From Gymnorhina tibicen (lineage: Eukaryota > Chordata > Aves > Passeriformes > Artamidae), in assembly GCA_013399875.1 (NCBI GenBank), contig VXAZ01014478.1, positions 89,729 to 153,728 of the forward strand: a stretch of DNA of 64,000 bases, in the 5' to 3' direction. Below, piece after piece: positions 22,798 to 35,106 of the stretch. The number at the start of each line of letters is the position of its first letter. Positions within the stretch are counted from its first letter, which is position 1. The notes under the pieces are model-generated. The model had not been told where the DNA came from. It ran no database searches and was given only the letters and a program-made list of their open reading frames with translations. A program made the translations under genes and the position numbers.

Positions 22798-23410
22798 ATG
22801 TCTCTTGCAGGCGTACAAAGGAAGGGTTGCTTTGTTTTGGCACCCTGCCAGGGCTCCCTCTGTGGGGCAAGTAACACCCTGACATGGCTAAGGGCCGGGG
22901 CCAGGGCTGGGACTGAAGGCTGGGGCTGGAGGTCGAGGCTGGTGCTGCCTACAGAACCTTCTGGAAAATTGCCTCTAGTATGGGAAGGAGCTGCTTGTAC
23001 CGCCCACAGGACAGCCGGGGGCACAGGGAGTACAGCTGGGCAGGGGCCGGGGTGATGGAGGGCAGCCTTGTGCCATGGTGTGGCTGTGGGAGCCATCTCC
23101 TGGCCCGTGGGGGAAGGGACTGGCAAGGAGGGGGCTGTGGGGAGGTGGGGCGAGCCCTGTGAGTCACCTGCTTCACTTTCTACTCTTTTGTGGGGCTCTC
23201 TCTTTAGAGGCCTGTGCTGTGGCCAGGTACCGTCTTGTTTGTATCACCCGCCCTGGCGCCGGAGTGGGGGGCTCAGTTTGCTGCTGGGTTTGCTGTAGGA
23301 GGAGTATTTTGGTGGTCCTGACTGCATTTGCTGAGGAGGCAGCCAGGCTTGGAGGGGCCAAGAGCGAGGTTTTTGCAGAACCAGGGAGTAAAATCTCAGG
23401 GAAACTCACA
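22798..23410. other. Unexplained G+C-rich block
   Basis: Base composition changes sharply to G-rich sequence with roughly a dozen CpGs in about 500 bp, then fades back by 23.45 kb. Five or more overlapping frames on both strands (up to 117 codons, 22773-23126 minus) are open simply because stop codons are rare here. GGGCTGGGACTGAAGGCTGG-like imperfect GGGCTGG repetition at about 22895-22945 suggests past tandem expansion. It is not a CR1 or any LTR type that I recognise. It may be a decayed repeat, a retrocopy fragment or a weak CpG-island-like regulatory element. Confidence 0.5.
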
Positions 23411-26400
23411 TGAGAAACAGCAACCAAGACCTGTTTGTGGTGGATGAGATGCCAGTCACTAAGGCTAAATTCTTTTAGACAAGAAGTGGTTTAGGAGAAC
23501 AGAGGAAGAGGTAAGGGCAGACCCTGGAGGTGGTGAATGCAGGAGTGCTAGAGGACCAGACTTGTATAAGAGTTGTAGATGGCAGTACTATTTGCAAAAT
23601 AGACCCCTGTTGTGGATCCTTGGCTTGAGGGCTGTATTTTATCTTGGACACTTCTGGATGACGGTAAGATAAGGAAGTAAGAAGTATTCAGCTCGGAACA
23701 CTGGGGTTGTGTGGGTTCAGTTTAGTTTAACTTTCCACTTTTCACCAAAATACCAAATCATGTTGAATGACACTCTCCTATGTTGCTGGTAAACCAGTCC
23801 AATCTGAGTGTTTCAGACTTGGAGTGCTATTTGTTCAGTGTGCAAATCCAAATGAAACAACATCAAGAGAGCCTCAGAGAGATGTGCAGCTGAGGCATGT
23901 TTCACAGACTCATGTGCTGAATTAATTCAGCCAGGCTGCTGGCAGATGGAGAGAGTCTCTGGTCTTTGCCTTACTTAATCTTGCCATCCCATTGACAGTG
24001 GCCAGAGTAGCCCTTGAACAAGCTGTCATTCCTCATTGCTGCCAGACCTGTTGCTGGCAATTCCCTTAGCACTTTGGTAACTATCCATGACCTTCTTGTT
24101 TCAGAAGTCTTTGGTTTTCCAAAATTGTTTTTTTATTCAAGCTGTCAGTCTCTTACAAAAATATAGGAAAATGATGGGCAGTTTATGAAATGACAATGAC
24201 TTTGTGGCATAGGCTCACATTCAGAGATTAATTTTGCCCCATCTCTCAAGCACAATATGTCATACTGATCACAAAAAAGGTTATATTGTACTGGAGAAAG
24301 AGCTTTCCTGTAATTCCCAGGTTCAGGGGGAAGGATCCAGGAAGGTGGCTAATAAATTAATGGACTCATAACTGGTGCCATTTGAACTGTTGTGAAAATA
24401 CTGTTTACTAAATTGTATAATGGGAATGAAAACAACATTCTTTATGTTCTCACTCCCTGAGCCTAGTGCTTAAAACTCACATTTAAGTGATTAGTTAAAT
24501 TCTGTATTTTATTCAAATGATTGCTTAATAATACTGAGTGACATCAGCTAAACTGTGATAACTGGAAAAACAAAGAAACCTATATTGGACGTAAGCTCTC
24601 ACTCATGGTACAAATTCTGCCCTTTTCTTTATCAAATATTAAACTGAGGGGAAAAAAATAGCCAGGGATGGTTTTCGGAGGAATTTAAGATTATTGCAGT
24701 GGGAAAATACAGTTTTCTCATGTTTCCCTCTGACTGGAGATTTATGGACTGATGATGAAGCCACTTAAAACATACACAAAATATATTCTGATTCTGCTTG
24801 CTCTCTGTCTTTATTGAGTCATAAATATATGTAAGATTTAAAGTCTCTAAATTTTTTTTCTGGCTCACTGAAGTTCTCCATTTTTTTTTCAGAAAGGCCT
24901 TATAAAGCAATCTGTTTAAAAAAAAAAAAAGGAAAATGTATCTGGCTTTTTGTGATGGGACTGTGAAAGAAGATGTAGGTGGTTTCCAGAAAAAACACAA
25001 TCTCTTCGCTCTGCTGCCACTGAGATGTATGTTTTGTAGGTTTCTTCAAGTATACATGCAAATGGATAACTTTCTATAATTGTTTTATTTTAGATTAGTA
25101 GAAAGCAGCATGATTTAGGTAAATCAAAAAAGATAAATTCCTTGGTTTGTTCTAAAGACAAAAAATCCAAACCTAATCAAAGAATACCCAAAACCAACAA
25201 CCAGCTGAAATTTCAGAGCTTGTGTCATCTCTTACCTTGGGCCAGATGAAAAGTCCGCTATCTGAAGATACTTCTTCAGTTCAGCTTCTTATATCAAAGG
25301 TTCCATAACTTAAATAAAAATTGTGACTCTTAGGTTTTTCTTTGACAAATGAGAGCAGAGCTTTTACTACATTGTGGTGTTGTTCACAGGCTGTCAGAAT
25401 ATTTGCATGCATTTGGTATTTTTTCACTAACAGGTGCTATTATATACAGCCATTCACTGAATTCAAAAATCAAATAGTCTAGGAGGTTTCTGTGAGCCAA
25501 ATGATAAAGGACTTTATTCTTAAGGGCATTTAATTTTCCTACTGGATTTTAATATAATAACCAAGTACTCAAATGATAATTTTTAAAATTACCTTGTGAA
25601 TTATTCCCAAATGCTGGTGAAACACATAGAGCTCTGCCATCAAAATTGCAAGTGGGGCATGATCAGTGTAGGAGCTGTTACTTATGCATATTATGTCTTA
25701 TTTTATACAGCTGCCCATTATTATAATTTTCTTCTGGCCTGAACTCTTATCCATACATTTGTCTTGTCATAGAATACTTTGTGTTTTTTTCCAGCTAAAT
25801 CGCAGCATATCTTGGTAAGACTGCACCCCAGGTGTTGTTTTCCTTTCTGGGATACACATGGCAGTCAACAAGAGAGAATCCTGAATTGCATGCCTAGAAA
25901 TCTTTGTGGAAGATGAACAAAGGATTTCTTTACAAGTTTGTAGGAAATATGAACATGTAGGAACAATAAAGAAGAGCAGTTGTTATTTAGAAAAATTCCC
26001 TCAGTGAATCCTATTCTTTTTTATTTTACATGCTCTTAAAACTTTCTTTCTGTGCTTGTGGAATAGTCTATCGTACGTCCATCACAGAATAGCCTACAAT
26101 TTCCTACAACGAGTGGAGTTATTCTCATATAGTACAAACTACAAGATGGTGCAGACCTAGTATTTAAATTCTAATCTATATCAGAGTATAATATAATTAA
26201 TGAGTTATGCTACATGAATTAGGGGATCTTGAATAGATGCTGTTTTTTGAATTAATATTAATATGGTAAGCTTTTAACATTTGCCAGTTTGCATTGCAAA
26301 ATTTCCCTTTATCAGAAAGGATTGAAAATTTGACAAATTAACATTGATTCTGAGGCAAAACTGCACTATTATGTCACTGGTATCACTATTAGTGACATGT

Positions 26401-27378
26401 AGAGTCACATTACTCCTTAGGTACAAACCTTGTCTGAGCTGTGTGCGGAATACAAATATGGAAACATATTAATACTGGAACTATAACACTAATTACTATT
26501 AATTAAAATTAAGCCACTTTTCTAAGGTGAAGGATTATTCATCACATGACAATTTTATATAAAGTCTGAGTACCTTTCAAGTTTAATATTACAGTTTAAG
26601 TAAATATTGGGTGATGTGTGCAGAAAGAAGAGATTAAGCCCTCTGATTTTTTGTTTGTTTGTTTGTTTGTTTTTTATTTGGGGTTTTTGGTTCTATGCTA
26701 TTGAAGAGGATCAGTCAAGTTAATCATGATGATCTTCTCTGTCTTCCTCTTGGCTCACTAATTTTTTGAGGAAATAATACTTATTCTCATGTCTTTACAG
26801 ATCAGATCCCGTGACATTTTTTAATGCTTTTTTATGCCATATCTCAGCCCTATGTCAGTCAGGATTTTTCTTAAAGCATCATTGGATCAGATAAAATTTT
26901 CAAAGATATTTCAATAATCTTCAGCTGCTTGCTTCAGTTCTTTACTGCCTGAAGAAAGGAACAAGATATATTATCAACAAATGAAGTATACCTTTCAAAA
27001 TCAGGAAGCTTGAGTGGGGATTCCAAATTGATAGGTAGCTTAGAGTATTTGTCAAATGTTGATTTTTTTTATCATGTCTGTTTTTCTGGGTGAAGCAAAT
27101 AAGCATAGGTGTCTACACTGTGCATTTAACACCCCCAAATTTTGGGGTATAAGATGTGAAGATAAATGTTCTAGCTTAGTAAAGCCTTAGAACACTTTTC
27201 TAGAATGTGCAAGCCCTTGAGTATCTCTGTAGACAGCAAAAACAGGACTATTACTCCTCAGTTCCCCATGAGTTCTGTTTTCATAGAAGGTAGGTAATGC
27301 AATGTACTTGGAATACTATTACATCATACCATTATATTGAAGGTGGAGCGTAATTGAAGACGTGTGCAAAGCTACCTT
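23411..27378. other. Unique A+T-rich sequence, nothing recognised
   Basis: Includes (TTTG)n at 26650-26671. The 122-codon minus frame at 24632-25000 is driven by poly-T/A tracts (F/K runs) and is not a gene. Confidence 0.5.
26650..26671. repeat. (TTTG)n microsatellite
   Basis: Five to six TTTG copies followed by a T-rich, G-rich tail to about 26690. Confidence 0.93.
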
Positions 27379-27433
27379 CACAGAATCACAGAATATTGTG
27401 AGTTGGAAGGGTTTCACAAGGATCACTGAGTCC
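27379..27433 (-). mobile_element. CR1 3'-terminal scrap
   Basis: CACAGAATCACAGAATAT, then GAGTTGGAAGG and GATCACTGAGTCC: the reverse complement of the CR1 3' end including two tail units. Confidence 0.9.
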
Positions 27434-28052
27434 TTTCTGAAAGTAGACTTGTACTTGTTTGTGCTTTAAAGGAATTATTTGATGTAGTGAGCAAAATTTT
27501 TATTCAAATTTTCTTCTAAATAATGAGACTATTTGAGAAATACTATCTCTTGATATTTGAAGGACTTCTTGTGAAAACTGAAATTTAAAAAGATAATTCT
27601 GTGCAGTTTAACTTTAGCAGACATTAAGTATTTGACAGGAAAAATACTTTTTTTTGCCAGGGGAGAAAAGTATTTTGCCTGGAAAAAATATATTGAGCTC
27701 ATTTTTCTTTCACGAGTTTTTCAAATCTAGACAAGTTTTGAGAGTACACCATAAAATAATTGTCTTTGTCTGACATGTATCATTGAAGTAGCTGATATAT
27801 ATTGGATTTCAATAAGAAAAATATGGAGGGGTTCTGCTATTAAGCTAGACATGAATTTTGCCTGAATGTTGTGATAAATTTAAGTAGATCATTAAGGGGC
27901 AGGCGGAAAAGAATATTTATAATTATGCAGAAGGAAGACAGGGTGATGCCCTATTTTAATCTTTAGGGTGAAGAAGAACATCAGTTGTGCTGGATGCCCT
28001 TGGTAGGCTCAGTAGGCTTTCTCTGAAGCGCTTCTCCCTCTCAGGTGTGTTT

Positions 28053-28717
28053 ATGCCTGTGACGGTTTAGGCCAAATTGAGGGAAACGTCCAAAAGGAAC
28101 GTCTCCTCAAAGGAAGGCAGGCCACAACCACCCCTCCCCCCAGCTGGGTTCGGGAAAAAACAAATTTTCCTCAGAGGAAAGTGAAGGAGAAAATAAAACT
28201 ATTTATTTAACAAACACACAGGAAAACAATACTAACAAGGCTAAATAACAAAATCTCTCGCTCTGGAGAGAAAACCTGAAAGATTTTAGAGTCCTTCTGT
28301 GCGTGCGGTCTCTCTCCTCCTCCTCGGAGCTGGGTTGGCGTGGGGGGCCCCCCCCTCCAGGCCGGTGGAAGGTCCCCCGGTGGGGTTCTGATGTTCTGGT
28401 GTTCTGAACAAGTCCAGAAGAGAAGAAGGAAAAAAAAACGAAGTCCCAAGAGGGAAAAAAACTCAACTCTCCGTCCCTCTCCGAAGAAACAGAGCCGAAG
28501 AAACTGACCGAAAAGCCAGAAAAAGTGCTTCCCCTGCTCGCAGCAGCAGTAGCTAATCTCTGTGTCCTTGAAGCACAAACTGTTTTGAAAAGTTCACTCA
28601 GTTTTTTTTCTCTGTCTCTTGCATCCAGTTTTAAAGGCATAGAAAGGCTCAGGAATCATGTCTGGGCATAGAGCAATGGTAGGGGATACAACAGCACAGT
28701 CACCCCAAGACAATGCC
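28053..28717 (-). mobile_element. Solo LTR, minus orientation, with 5-bp target duplications
   Basis: LTR proper 28058-28712 (655 bp). On the plus strand it begins TGTGACGGTTTAGGCC and ends CACCCCAAGACA; read on the minus strand it starts TGTCTTGGGGTG and ends CCGTCACA. Perfect ATGCC duplications flank it (28053-28057, 28713-28717). A TTTAAAA TATA-like box (about 28629-28635) and an AATAAA signal (complement of 28202-28207) set the minus orientation. The G/C runs at 28341-28380 are part of R/U5. The frames of 145 and 123 codons (28203-28640, minus) are LTR sequence, not genes. The young, open state and perfect duplications suggest a fairly recent insertion. No internal retroviral genes remain. 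Confidence 0.94.
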
Positions 28718-29810
28718 ACCAGAAATGACAACACATGGAGGAAAACTTGCAAGATGTATTCGAGTGCAGCAGCCTATTCATAAATGTGATGTTGTGTTTC
28801 ACGCCTGATATTTTTTACAGTTGTGGTGGACACTTGCACCATCAGAAGTAATTAAGAGCAAACAAAGGAGTTGTGCTCAAAGAAACAAAAGCTTAAAGTT
28901 ATCTGTACGGCTTTGTGCTGTAACTGTTGTAAGTTATTGCATAACCCAGCATTTGTGTATTTTAGGAATGCAACAGGTATGCTACAGCAACTGTTGCAAG
29001 GGGAAAGGTTTCTTGTCAGGTTATGTTGTCAGCTCTCAACAAAATGAATCACACACGGTAGGTGAGTGAGCTGTCCCTGTGTTTATGATCCCTGGCTCAT
29101 TCCACAGCTTTTATTTGCTTCCATTTCAAAGACATTTTACTACTTTTGTACAGCAAATTGTATCTACACCATAAAGTAGCAGTTGCAGCTTTTACAAGTC
29201 TGGGATTACATATTCCCTGGACAGTTTTCTTTTCATAGGGACAAGTCTTGAGATATCAAAATTCTAGAAATGCAGAAAATTGTTAGAGGAAAGTTGGCCC
29301 CAGGTGACAAAAGGAAATTGGAAGACAAGAGAAGAAATAAAAAATAAATACAGTCCTATTGTGGCAGAGGACCAGCTGCAATAGCTGTTTCTCTACTCCC
29401 CTGTGTTTGTGAATCTTGGCTTCTCTTGTTAAAGGTGGAATTTTTTCTAGGAAGGGCTTGATAAATGCTTCATGCACATGTACACACATGGAAAGGTGAC
29501 TTGTGGTGTCAGGGCAATAGTGCGGAAAGGGACTAGCATGGCTAGGAGGTGAGAATAAAAGGGAGGGAGTATGAAAAGTGCTGTAGACCTGTACCTTATA
29601 ACCTACTTTTTGAGCTTTCACTTGCAGACCCTGTGTGGTTACTTCCTCTCTTTCTACATATTAAGGAAAGCAAAAGATGGACACTAAAATAAAAAATGTA
29701 ACTCCCTGAAACCAAATAAAATTTCCTATTTGTGCTTAATTAACAAATTTGCTGAAACTAATATCTTTGTTGCAAAATCAGTATTATGGTGCTGGGGTTT
29801 CATTTTTCAG
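28718..29810. other. Unique sequence with weak exon-like pieces
   Basis: An AG acceptor-like TGTGTATTTTAG followed about 95 nt later by TAG|GTGAGTGAG (about 28966-29062) resembles an exon, but one frame ends in TAG at the junction and no family is recognisable. The 112-codon minus frame at 29283-29621 is not convincing. Confidence 0.4.
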
Positions 29811-29860
29811 AGCGAGTCACTGTGAACACTGTGGTGCCTGGAGGGTTAAAAGTGTCTAAT
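29811..29860 (+). other. 50-nt cassette-exon-like segment
   Basis: A pyrimidine-rich acceptor (GGGTTTCATTTTTCAG, ending 29810) and a good donor (AAT|GTGAGTA, GT at 29861-29862) bracket exactly 50 nt. One frame is open throughout and reads RVTVNTVVPGGLKVSN after two leading bases. The other two frames contain stops. It lies on the same strand as the candidate first exon near 10.2 kb, but direct joining to that phase-0 exon would stop after four codons, so the two would need an intervening exon, or this could be a non-coding or poison exon. No gene recognised. Confidence 0.25.
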
Positions 29861-32800
29861 GTGAGTATCAATTAATAGTTTTCTAGTGACAAGGAACTCT
29901 GTAATAATTTCTTGTTTACACTTCTGCCTTAATTAGCATATAAACATGAAAAATTACAAGATACTGTTCCAGTTTCTCTCAAAAATCTATCACTTAGCGC
30001 TTGACCTAGGAGGATGTAGTTTACTTTATGCTTGACTTAGGAGGATACAGAGAACAGAAAACTGGAAAATCCTCAGATGGCTTGTTTCTTTCATTATGAA
30101 CTAGTCCTCTAGAGTTTCTGATCACATCTTAGCTGTCATATGGGCCTTGCTGTCTCACCCTGTCCTGTGGTACCACAAGCAAGAATGCAAGAGATGCTCC
30201 GTCTAACAGAGCTAATGAATGATCCCTGAATACTTTGGAATGCTCTGCAAAGTAGAAGTCAAAAGAAAGATACTATAAAGGGCAGCTCTAGCTACTTTGT
30301 AGCAGAGCTCAAACATTGCATATCCCTGTCTTGGATAAAAATCTTAGATAATTGCAGGAAATTTGTGGTACAGATGAAAATTAAAAATGCTTAAAACACT
30401 CAGTTAGATTTTGGGAGAGTATTTCTTCCTAATGCTAAATCTCATGACAAGTCTAATCATAAATATTTATCAGATCATCTAAAGTTTATATATAAACTTA
30501 GGCAACAATTTAAGATTTCTGTTGCAATTGCACGTTTTTACATTGTCCTCATCTGGTCTCTAGCTACTGTAATCTTGAAAATGTTGGGAAAATGGTTTGG
30601 AAAAGCCCTTAGAGCTCAAATTATTGATGTATTTTGTGTTGGAAAACTCACATCCATGGCCTACTTTTGCAAATGTCCAATGGTACCAGGTATGTTTAAG
30701 ATGATTTCAAAGAAAGAGTAAGCCTATTCAATTTTGAATCCTTTGAGAAAGATCATCCATAATAATCAAAATATTTTGATACCTGTCACTTGAGCTTTGT
30801 CTTGCAAATCTAAACTTTTGTTTTCTAGAATGTCTGTGTTTTGTGACACATGCAGTTACTGTAAAGTCCTTAGAAACTCGCTGCAGAATTATTTTTTTTG
30901 AAGATTATGTGATGTCAGAGGTGTCACTTCTAAATTTGAAATAAAGTGCAAAACAATTCCATTAAGCTCATATTTACCTGTCTTCACTAGAATGTTCAGC
31001 TGACATAAACATTTCCATGTGGAAAACTTAAATGTACATTCTTAAAAAATATCAAATTTCCTCTTTCTGTGAAAGTCCTTCAGAACTGAAAACAGACATC
31101 ATTGGTATCTCAAACAGCCTGCATTTAATCTGCCTTTAATTATGCATGTCCTTTTTTATCCTCTGTATATGCTTTACACATTAATTAAACTAAGATTTCA
31201 GTGATGTTGCAGGAATTCTGAATTTTTTGTTTGTTTTTTTTTTACCCCATGCACCTTCCCTTCCCCACTCCCCAGCTGAGACTGAAACAGTACCAAAATG
31301 GAGAAGTATATTTCAGTGTTGAGGAAAAGGTGCTAAATCTTTTTTTTTAAGTTTGGAAAGAAAAAATAAATTATAGGAATTGAAATAACAATTAAGGAAC
31401 TTGAGGAAACAGAAATCTTCTCCTTTCTATTCTAAGTATTTAGTGACAAATTAGCCATAGATGCAATGTGTTTGCACAATTGTAATCTCTCTTCAGACCT
31501 CACATAAACATAGCAAAAAGCTAAATATATTGAAGATGGCATAATTAATGCATGACTTTTGATACTAAGTGGTGTAAATCTTTATTGATTTATATGATGG
31601 CCTGAACTCCATAGAAACTATAGATCCAAGAAGTGTCCTTTTGTCCTTTCTCTGTTTATAGTTGACCTTTAAGAAAGGTCTAAAAAAGAGAAGAGGGCTG
31701 CAGTCATCTTAGTCTTGCAGTGTCTTGAGCCAATTCATGAATGACCGCTACGTACTGGGAGAAAAAATTGCTGTCCAGTGCTGAAAGGCTGCTAAACCAT
31801 ATTAAAGAAGTAGTGATGAATGTCTTCTGCCATAATTCACTGTAGTTTACTTTTATAAAAGGCAAAAACTTGAGGTCCACTTCTGAATATCTAAACACTG
31901 GAGTTTTTACTTCCTAGCTAGCTGTCAACAGAAGCACTAATGCTAAAATTCACCCTGAAAAATTATTTTGAATCCTCCTTCAGCTATTGTCTTAAGGATG
32001 CTTAGTAAGAAAACAACAGTCAGACCGAGTTGATCTAAGAAAGTGTGCTGTAACTTTAGGGACATAAAGACAGACAGCTCTATCAAGACAAGTGGAATTT
32101 GGGAGTGAAATATTTGTGGCATTTTGAGAGGAAGAAAAGTGTTCTAGCTGGTATTACAGTATCTCATTCTTCACTTAAAAACAGCAGTGCTGCTGATTCC
32201 AAGTCCTGACCTGAAATTCATTTGTTTATCTGAAACACAGGCACAATGGTGGACTGAGGACATGCTTCTAGGCAAGCCTTTATCCAAACATATTTTCCTA
32301 GCTTATAAAATTTATCTAGATGGTTATTTGGTTATTTAGTTCAGTGCACTGGCTATGGAAAAAAAGCCAGAAAACAAACGATAGACACATCCTATTATTC
32401 CTGCACACACACACACCCCCCACACCCCTTTTCTGAAGGCATTTACAGCACCATTCATGCAATACAATTAACAATCATCTTTATGCATAGAAGAAAATAA
32501 ATCTCCCCTTCTCCTGTTTTGTAAGTTCCACTGCATGCTGCACAAAATAAAAACTTGTAAAGCTGAAATTAAAAGGGAACAGATTTTTAAAACTGCATGA
32601 TCATTACAATATTACATTATCTGTATTTTATTATTTATACAAAGATCTTCTTGCTACTTAGAATTATGCACAATTTCTTTTTTTAAAGTAAATTTTTTTT
32701 CTAGGAGATGATTAACAGAGATGAGAAATTTCAAGTTTAGGTTGTTTTTTTTTTTGCCATGCAAAGGTAGCATGCGGTTTACTCCTACTGTTATTCAGAA

Positions 32801-33462
32801 AACAGGATAGCAAGAGCAATGACAATTTAGTGTCTCTGTACAGTCAGTTCACCCCTATCAAGGAGAATGTTGAGACATCCATTTTTATTCTTCCTTGTCC
32901 TCTGCTGCTGATTGTAAGAATACTAAGGAAGTTAAAGAATGTGTTTGTCAACTAGAACATCTTTCTGTTATGACCTGGATATTCATCACCAGTCTTACTT
33001 TAGAAGTATGGAATAATGATAAATTTGGGTGCTAGCTGGTCTAATCTGGCTGTCAAACAGCAACCTTGAGTTGAGATGCTCTTTTATCTTGTGAAACACA
33101 CAGATTCATGAGACATTCACTCTTTAAGTAAAATTAACTATTTAGCTTTTCTTCACCAACCAGGTGTGATGGTGTTTTGAATTTAATTTATGCAGTAAAC
33201 AAACAGTGAAATTTGTTTCTGTCAGCACTTCCATCTTGGAAAGAGCAAAGCAAAACAAAGAATGTGGTGCAGTGATTAATGATTGTGATTAACTCTCTAC
33301 AGGTTATGGCTTCATGCCCCAATGATTCTTCTGTCATTACTCTGTATAAGATGCTACATTAAGCACATATGCCCTCATCCATATGGCTTGCTAAAAACCA
33401 AGAGGTTGACCTTTGGCTTTGTATTTTTCACAAATGCACTTTAAATGCTGAATGTGTAACTT
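29861..33462. other. Unique A+T-rich sequence, nothing recognised
   Basis: Contains a short imperfect duplication of TTGAC(C/T)TAGGAGGAT at 30001-30050 and a CA/C-rich stretch at 32403-32430. No convincing exon or transposon. Confidence 0.5.
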
Positions 33463-34035
33463 GTGCATCCTGGGCTGCAGTAAGAGGAGTGTTGCCCCTG
33501 GGTTAAAGGAGGTGATCTTTCCCCTCTACTCAGCACTGGTGAGGCTGCACCTGGAGTTCTTTGTTCACTTCAGTGCTCCCAAGAACAGCAAGGACGTGAA
33601 CAAATTGGGAAGGGTCACAGGGAAGGGTCACAAGGTTGACAAAAGGACTGGAGCATCTTGCCTACAAAGAAAGGTTGAGAGAGCTGGGACTGTTGAGGCT
33701 GAGGAAGAGAAGACTCCATGAGACCTCACCAACGTGCATAAAATACCTGAAGTGAGGCTACAAAAGCAGTGGAGACTGTTCTCTCTTTAGTGGTGACTAG
33801 AGGCAATGTGCTCAATATACAACACAGAAGGTTTTCTCTGAACATCAGGAAATGTGTTTTACTGTGAGGATGACTGAGTGCAGGTTTCCCCCAGAGGTTG
33901 TATAGAGTCGATCACTGGACATATTCAAAGCTGCCTGGACATGATCCTGTGCAACCAGCTACAGGTGTCCCTGTCTGAGCAGAGTAGGGCTGTACCAGAT
34001 GATTGCAGGAGGTCCCTTCCGACCTCAATCATCCA
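33463..34035 (+). mobile_element. CR1 LINE 3' fragment
   Basis: Plus-orientation CR1. It runs from 'GTGCATCCTGGGCTGCAGTAAGAGGAGTG' type sequence, through CTCAGCACTGGTGAGGCTGC and 'GAGAGAGCTGGGACTGTTGAG', to the 3' region GGAGGTCCCTTCCGACCTCA. The final tail units are missing or decayed. About 570 bp. The frames at 33452-33721 and 33878-34162 are within it or cross its end. Confidence 0.92.
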
Positions 34036-34074
34036 GGGGTTTCTCCGTCCCCTTGTGCTGCTTGGTGAGGGGGA

Positions 34075-34335
34075 AGGAGAAAAGTGGGAGAAAATGTGGT
34101 TTAGTTTTTCTTTTGTTTCTCAGCATTGTACTTTATTTCTAGTTGCCAGTAAATTAAATTAATTTGCCTCAAGTTGCTTTGGTTTTGGTTGTGATGGTAA
34201 TCAGTAAGCGATCTTTCTGGTTTTATTGTGAACCACAAGCTTTTTGATTTTATTTTCTCCCCTCCTTTGTTGAGGTGGAAGAATAAGAGAGTAGGTAGGT
34301 TCGGCCTGGTGGTCTGCCAAAGTCAATCCACCACA
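34075..34335 (+). mobile_element. 3' part of an avian ERVL-like LTR
   Basis: Starts in a T-rich stretch and runs through a poly(A)-signal-like region, AGTAAATTAAATTAATTTGC. It then reads GATGGTAATCAGTAAGCGATC, a TTATTTTCTCCCCTCC stretch, and ends CAATCCACCACA. This is the common 3' end of one large avian LTR group. The 5' part is absent, and a CR1 lies directly upstream, so the LTR was either truncated or the CR1 marks the break. It appears to be the same family as the block at 2358-3668 and close to the 39.0-39.6 kb LTR. Confidence 0.7.
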
Positions 34336-34712
34336 GACATAAATAGAAATAAAACCTTTTAGCTTGATTATAGCTTATTATGTTTCTAATTTTTAAAAAT
34401 CAATTAGAGTGTATATTAACAGGAAGAACAGAACTGTGATTCACATACCAATTACCACAGAATGTCTAGAGAATGATTATGACTTTTTTTTTAATTAATC
34501 ATGTTTTAGGACTAAAGAAGGAAAAATATTTTACAAGTTCTGAAGTCTTGTGTGTAACCCTATACATGTTACAAATTTCCTTGGTGCTTCCTTAAAATGG
34601 AATTCATTAAAAGGATATCTGTTTAAGTTACTCTGTTTAAGAAAGCTCATTTTTCATATTCATTTAGTCTTTAGCTATGAAAATCAAATAAATCACTTCT
34701 TTACTACAAGAA
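34336..34712. other. Unique A+T-rich sequence, nothing recognised
   Basis: No gene or repeat seen between the LTR fragment and the next CR1. Confidence 0.5.
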
Positions 34713-35106
34713 GTCATAGAATAGTTGAATGATTTGAGTGAGAATAGATGTAGAGAGCACTCAGTTCCAACTCCCTGCCATGGGCAAGGACACACTCTGC
34801 TAGACCAGTTTGCTCACAGCCCCATCCATGCTGGACTTGAACAGAGTTTCTCTGGGCAACCCGTTCCAGGTTATCACCACCTTTATCTTAAAAGATTTTC
34901 TTCATCATGTCCAATATAAATTGATTAGAACTGTTGCCTTTTGTACTGTTGCTACAGGCCTTGATAAAAGGTGTCTGTGTCTTTATCATAAGCACCACTT
35001 ATACATACTGAAAGGTCACAGTAAGGTCTCCCAGAGGACTTCTCTTCTCCAAACTGAACTTTTCCACCTCTCTCAACCTTTCTTCGTAGGAGAATTGCTC
35101 CAGCCA
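34713..35106 (-). mobile_element. CR1 LINE 3' fragment with tail
   Basis: Minus-orientation CR1. GTCATAGAATAG is the reverse of the tail, followed by CTCCCTGCCATGGGCAAGGA, GACCAGTTTGCTCACAGCCC, CTCTGGGCAACCCGTTCC and so on, up to a segment ending AGGAGAATTGCTCCAGCC. About 390 bp. The 120-codon frame at 34810-35172 lies largely in it and is not a gene. Confidence 0.93.

Noticed and set aside
24632..25000. 122-codon minus-strand frame
   Set aside because: Built from poly-A/T tracts giving F, L and K runs, with no domain.
28203..28640. 145- and 123-codon minus-strand frames
   Set aside because: Both are inside the minus-strand solo LTR.
28966..29062. Exon-like piece with TTTTAG acceptor and TAG|GTGAGTGAG donor
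   Set aside because: One frame ends in a stop at the junction, the others give no recognisable product, and the acceptor tract is weak.
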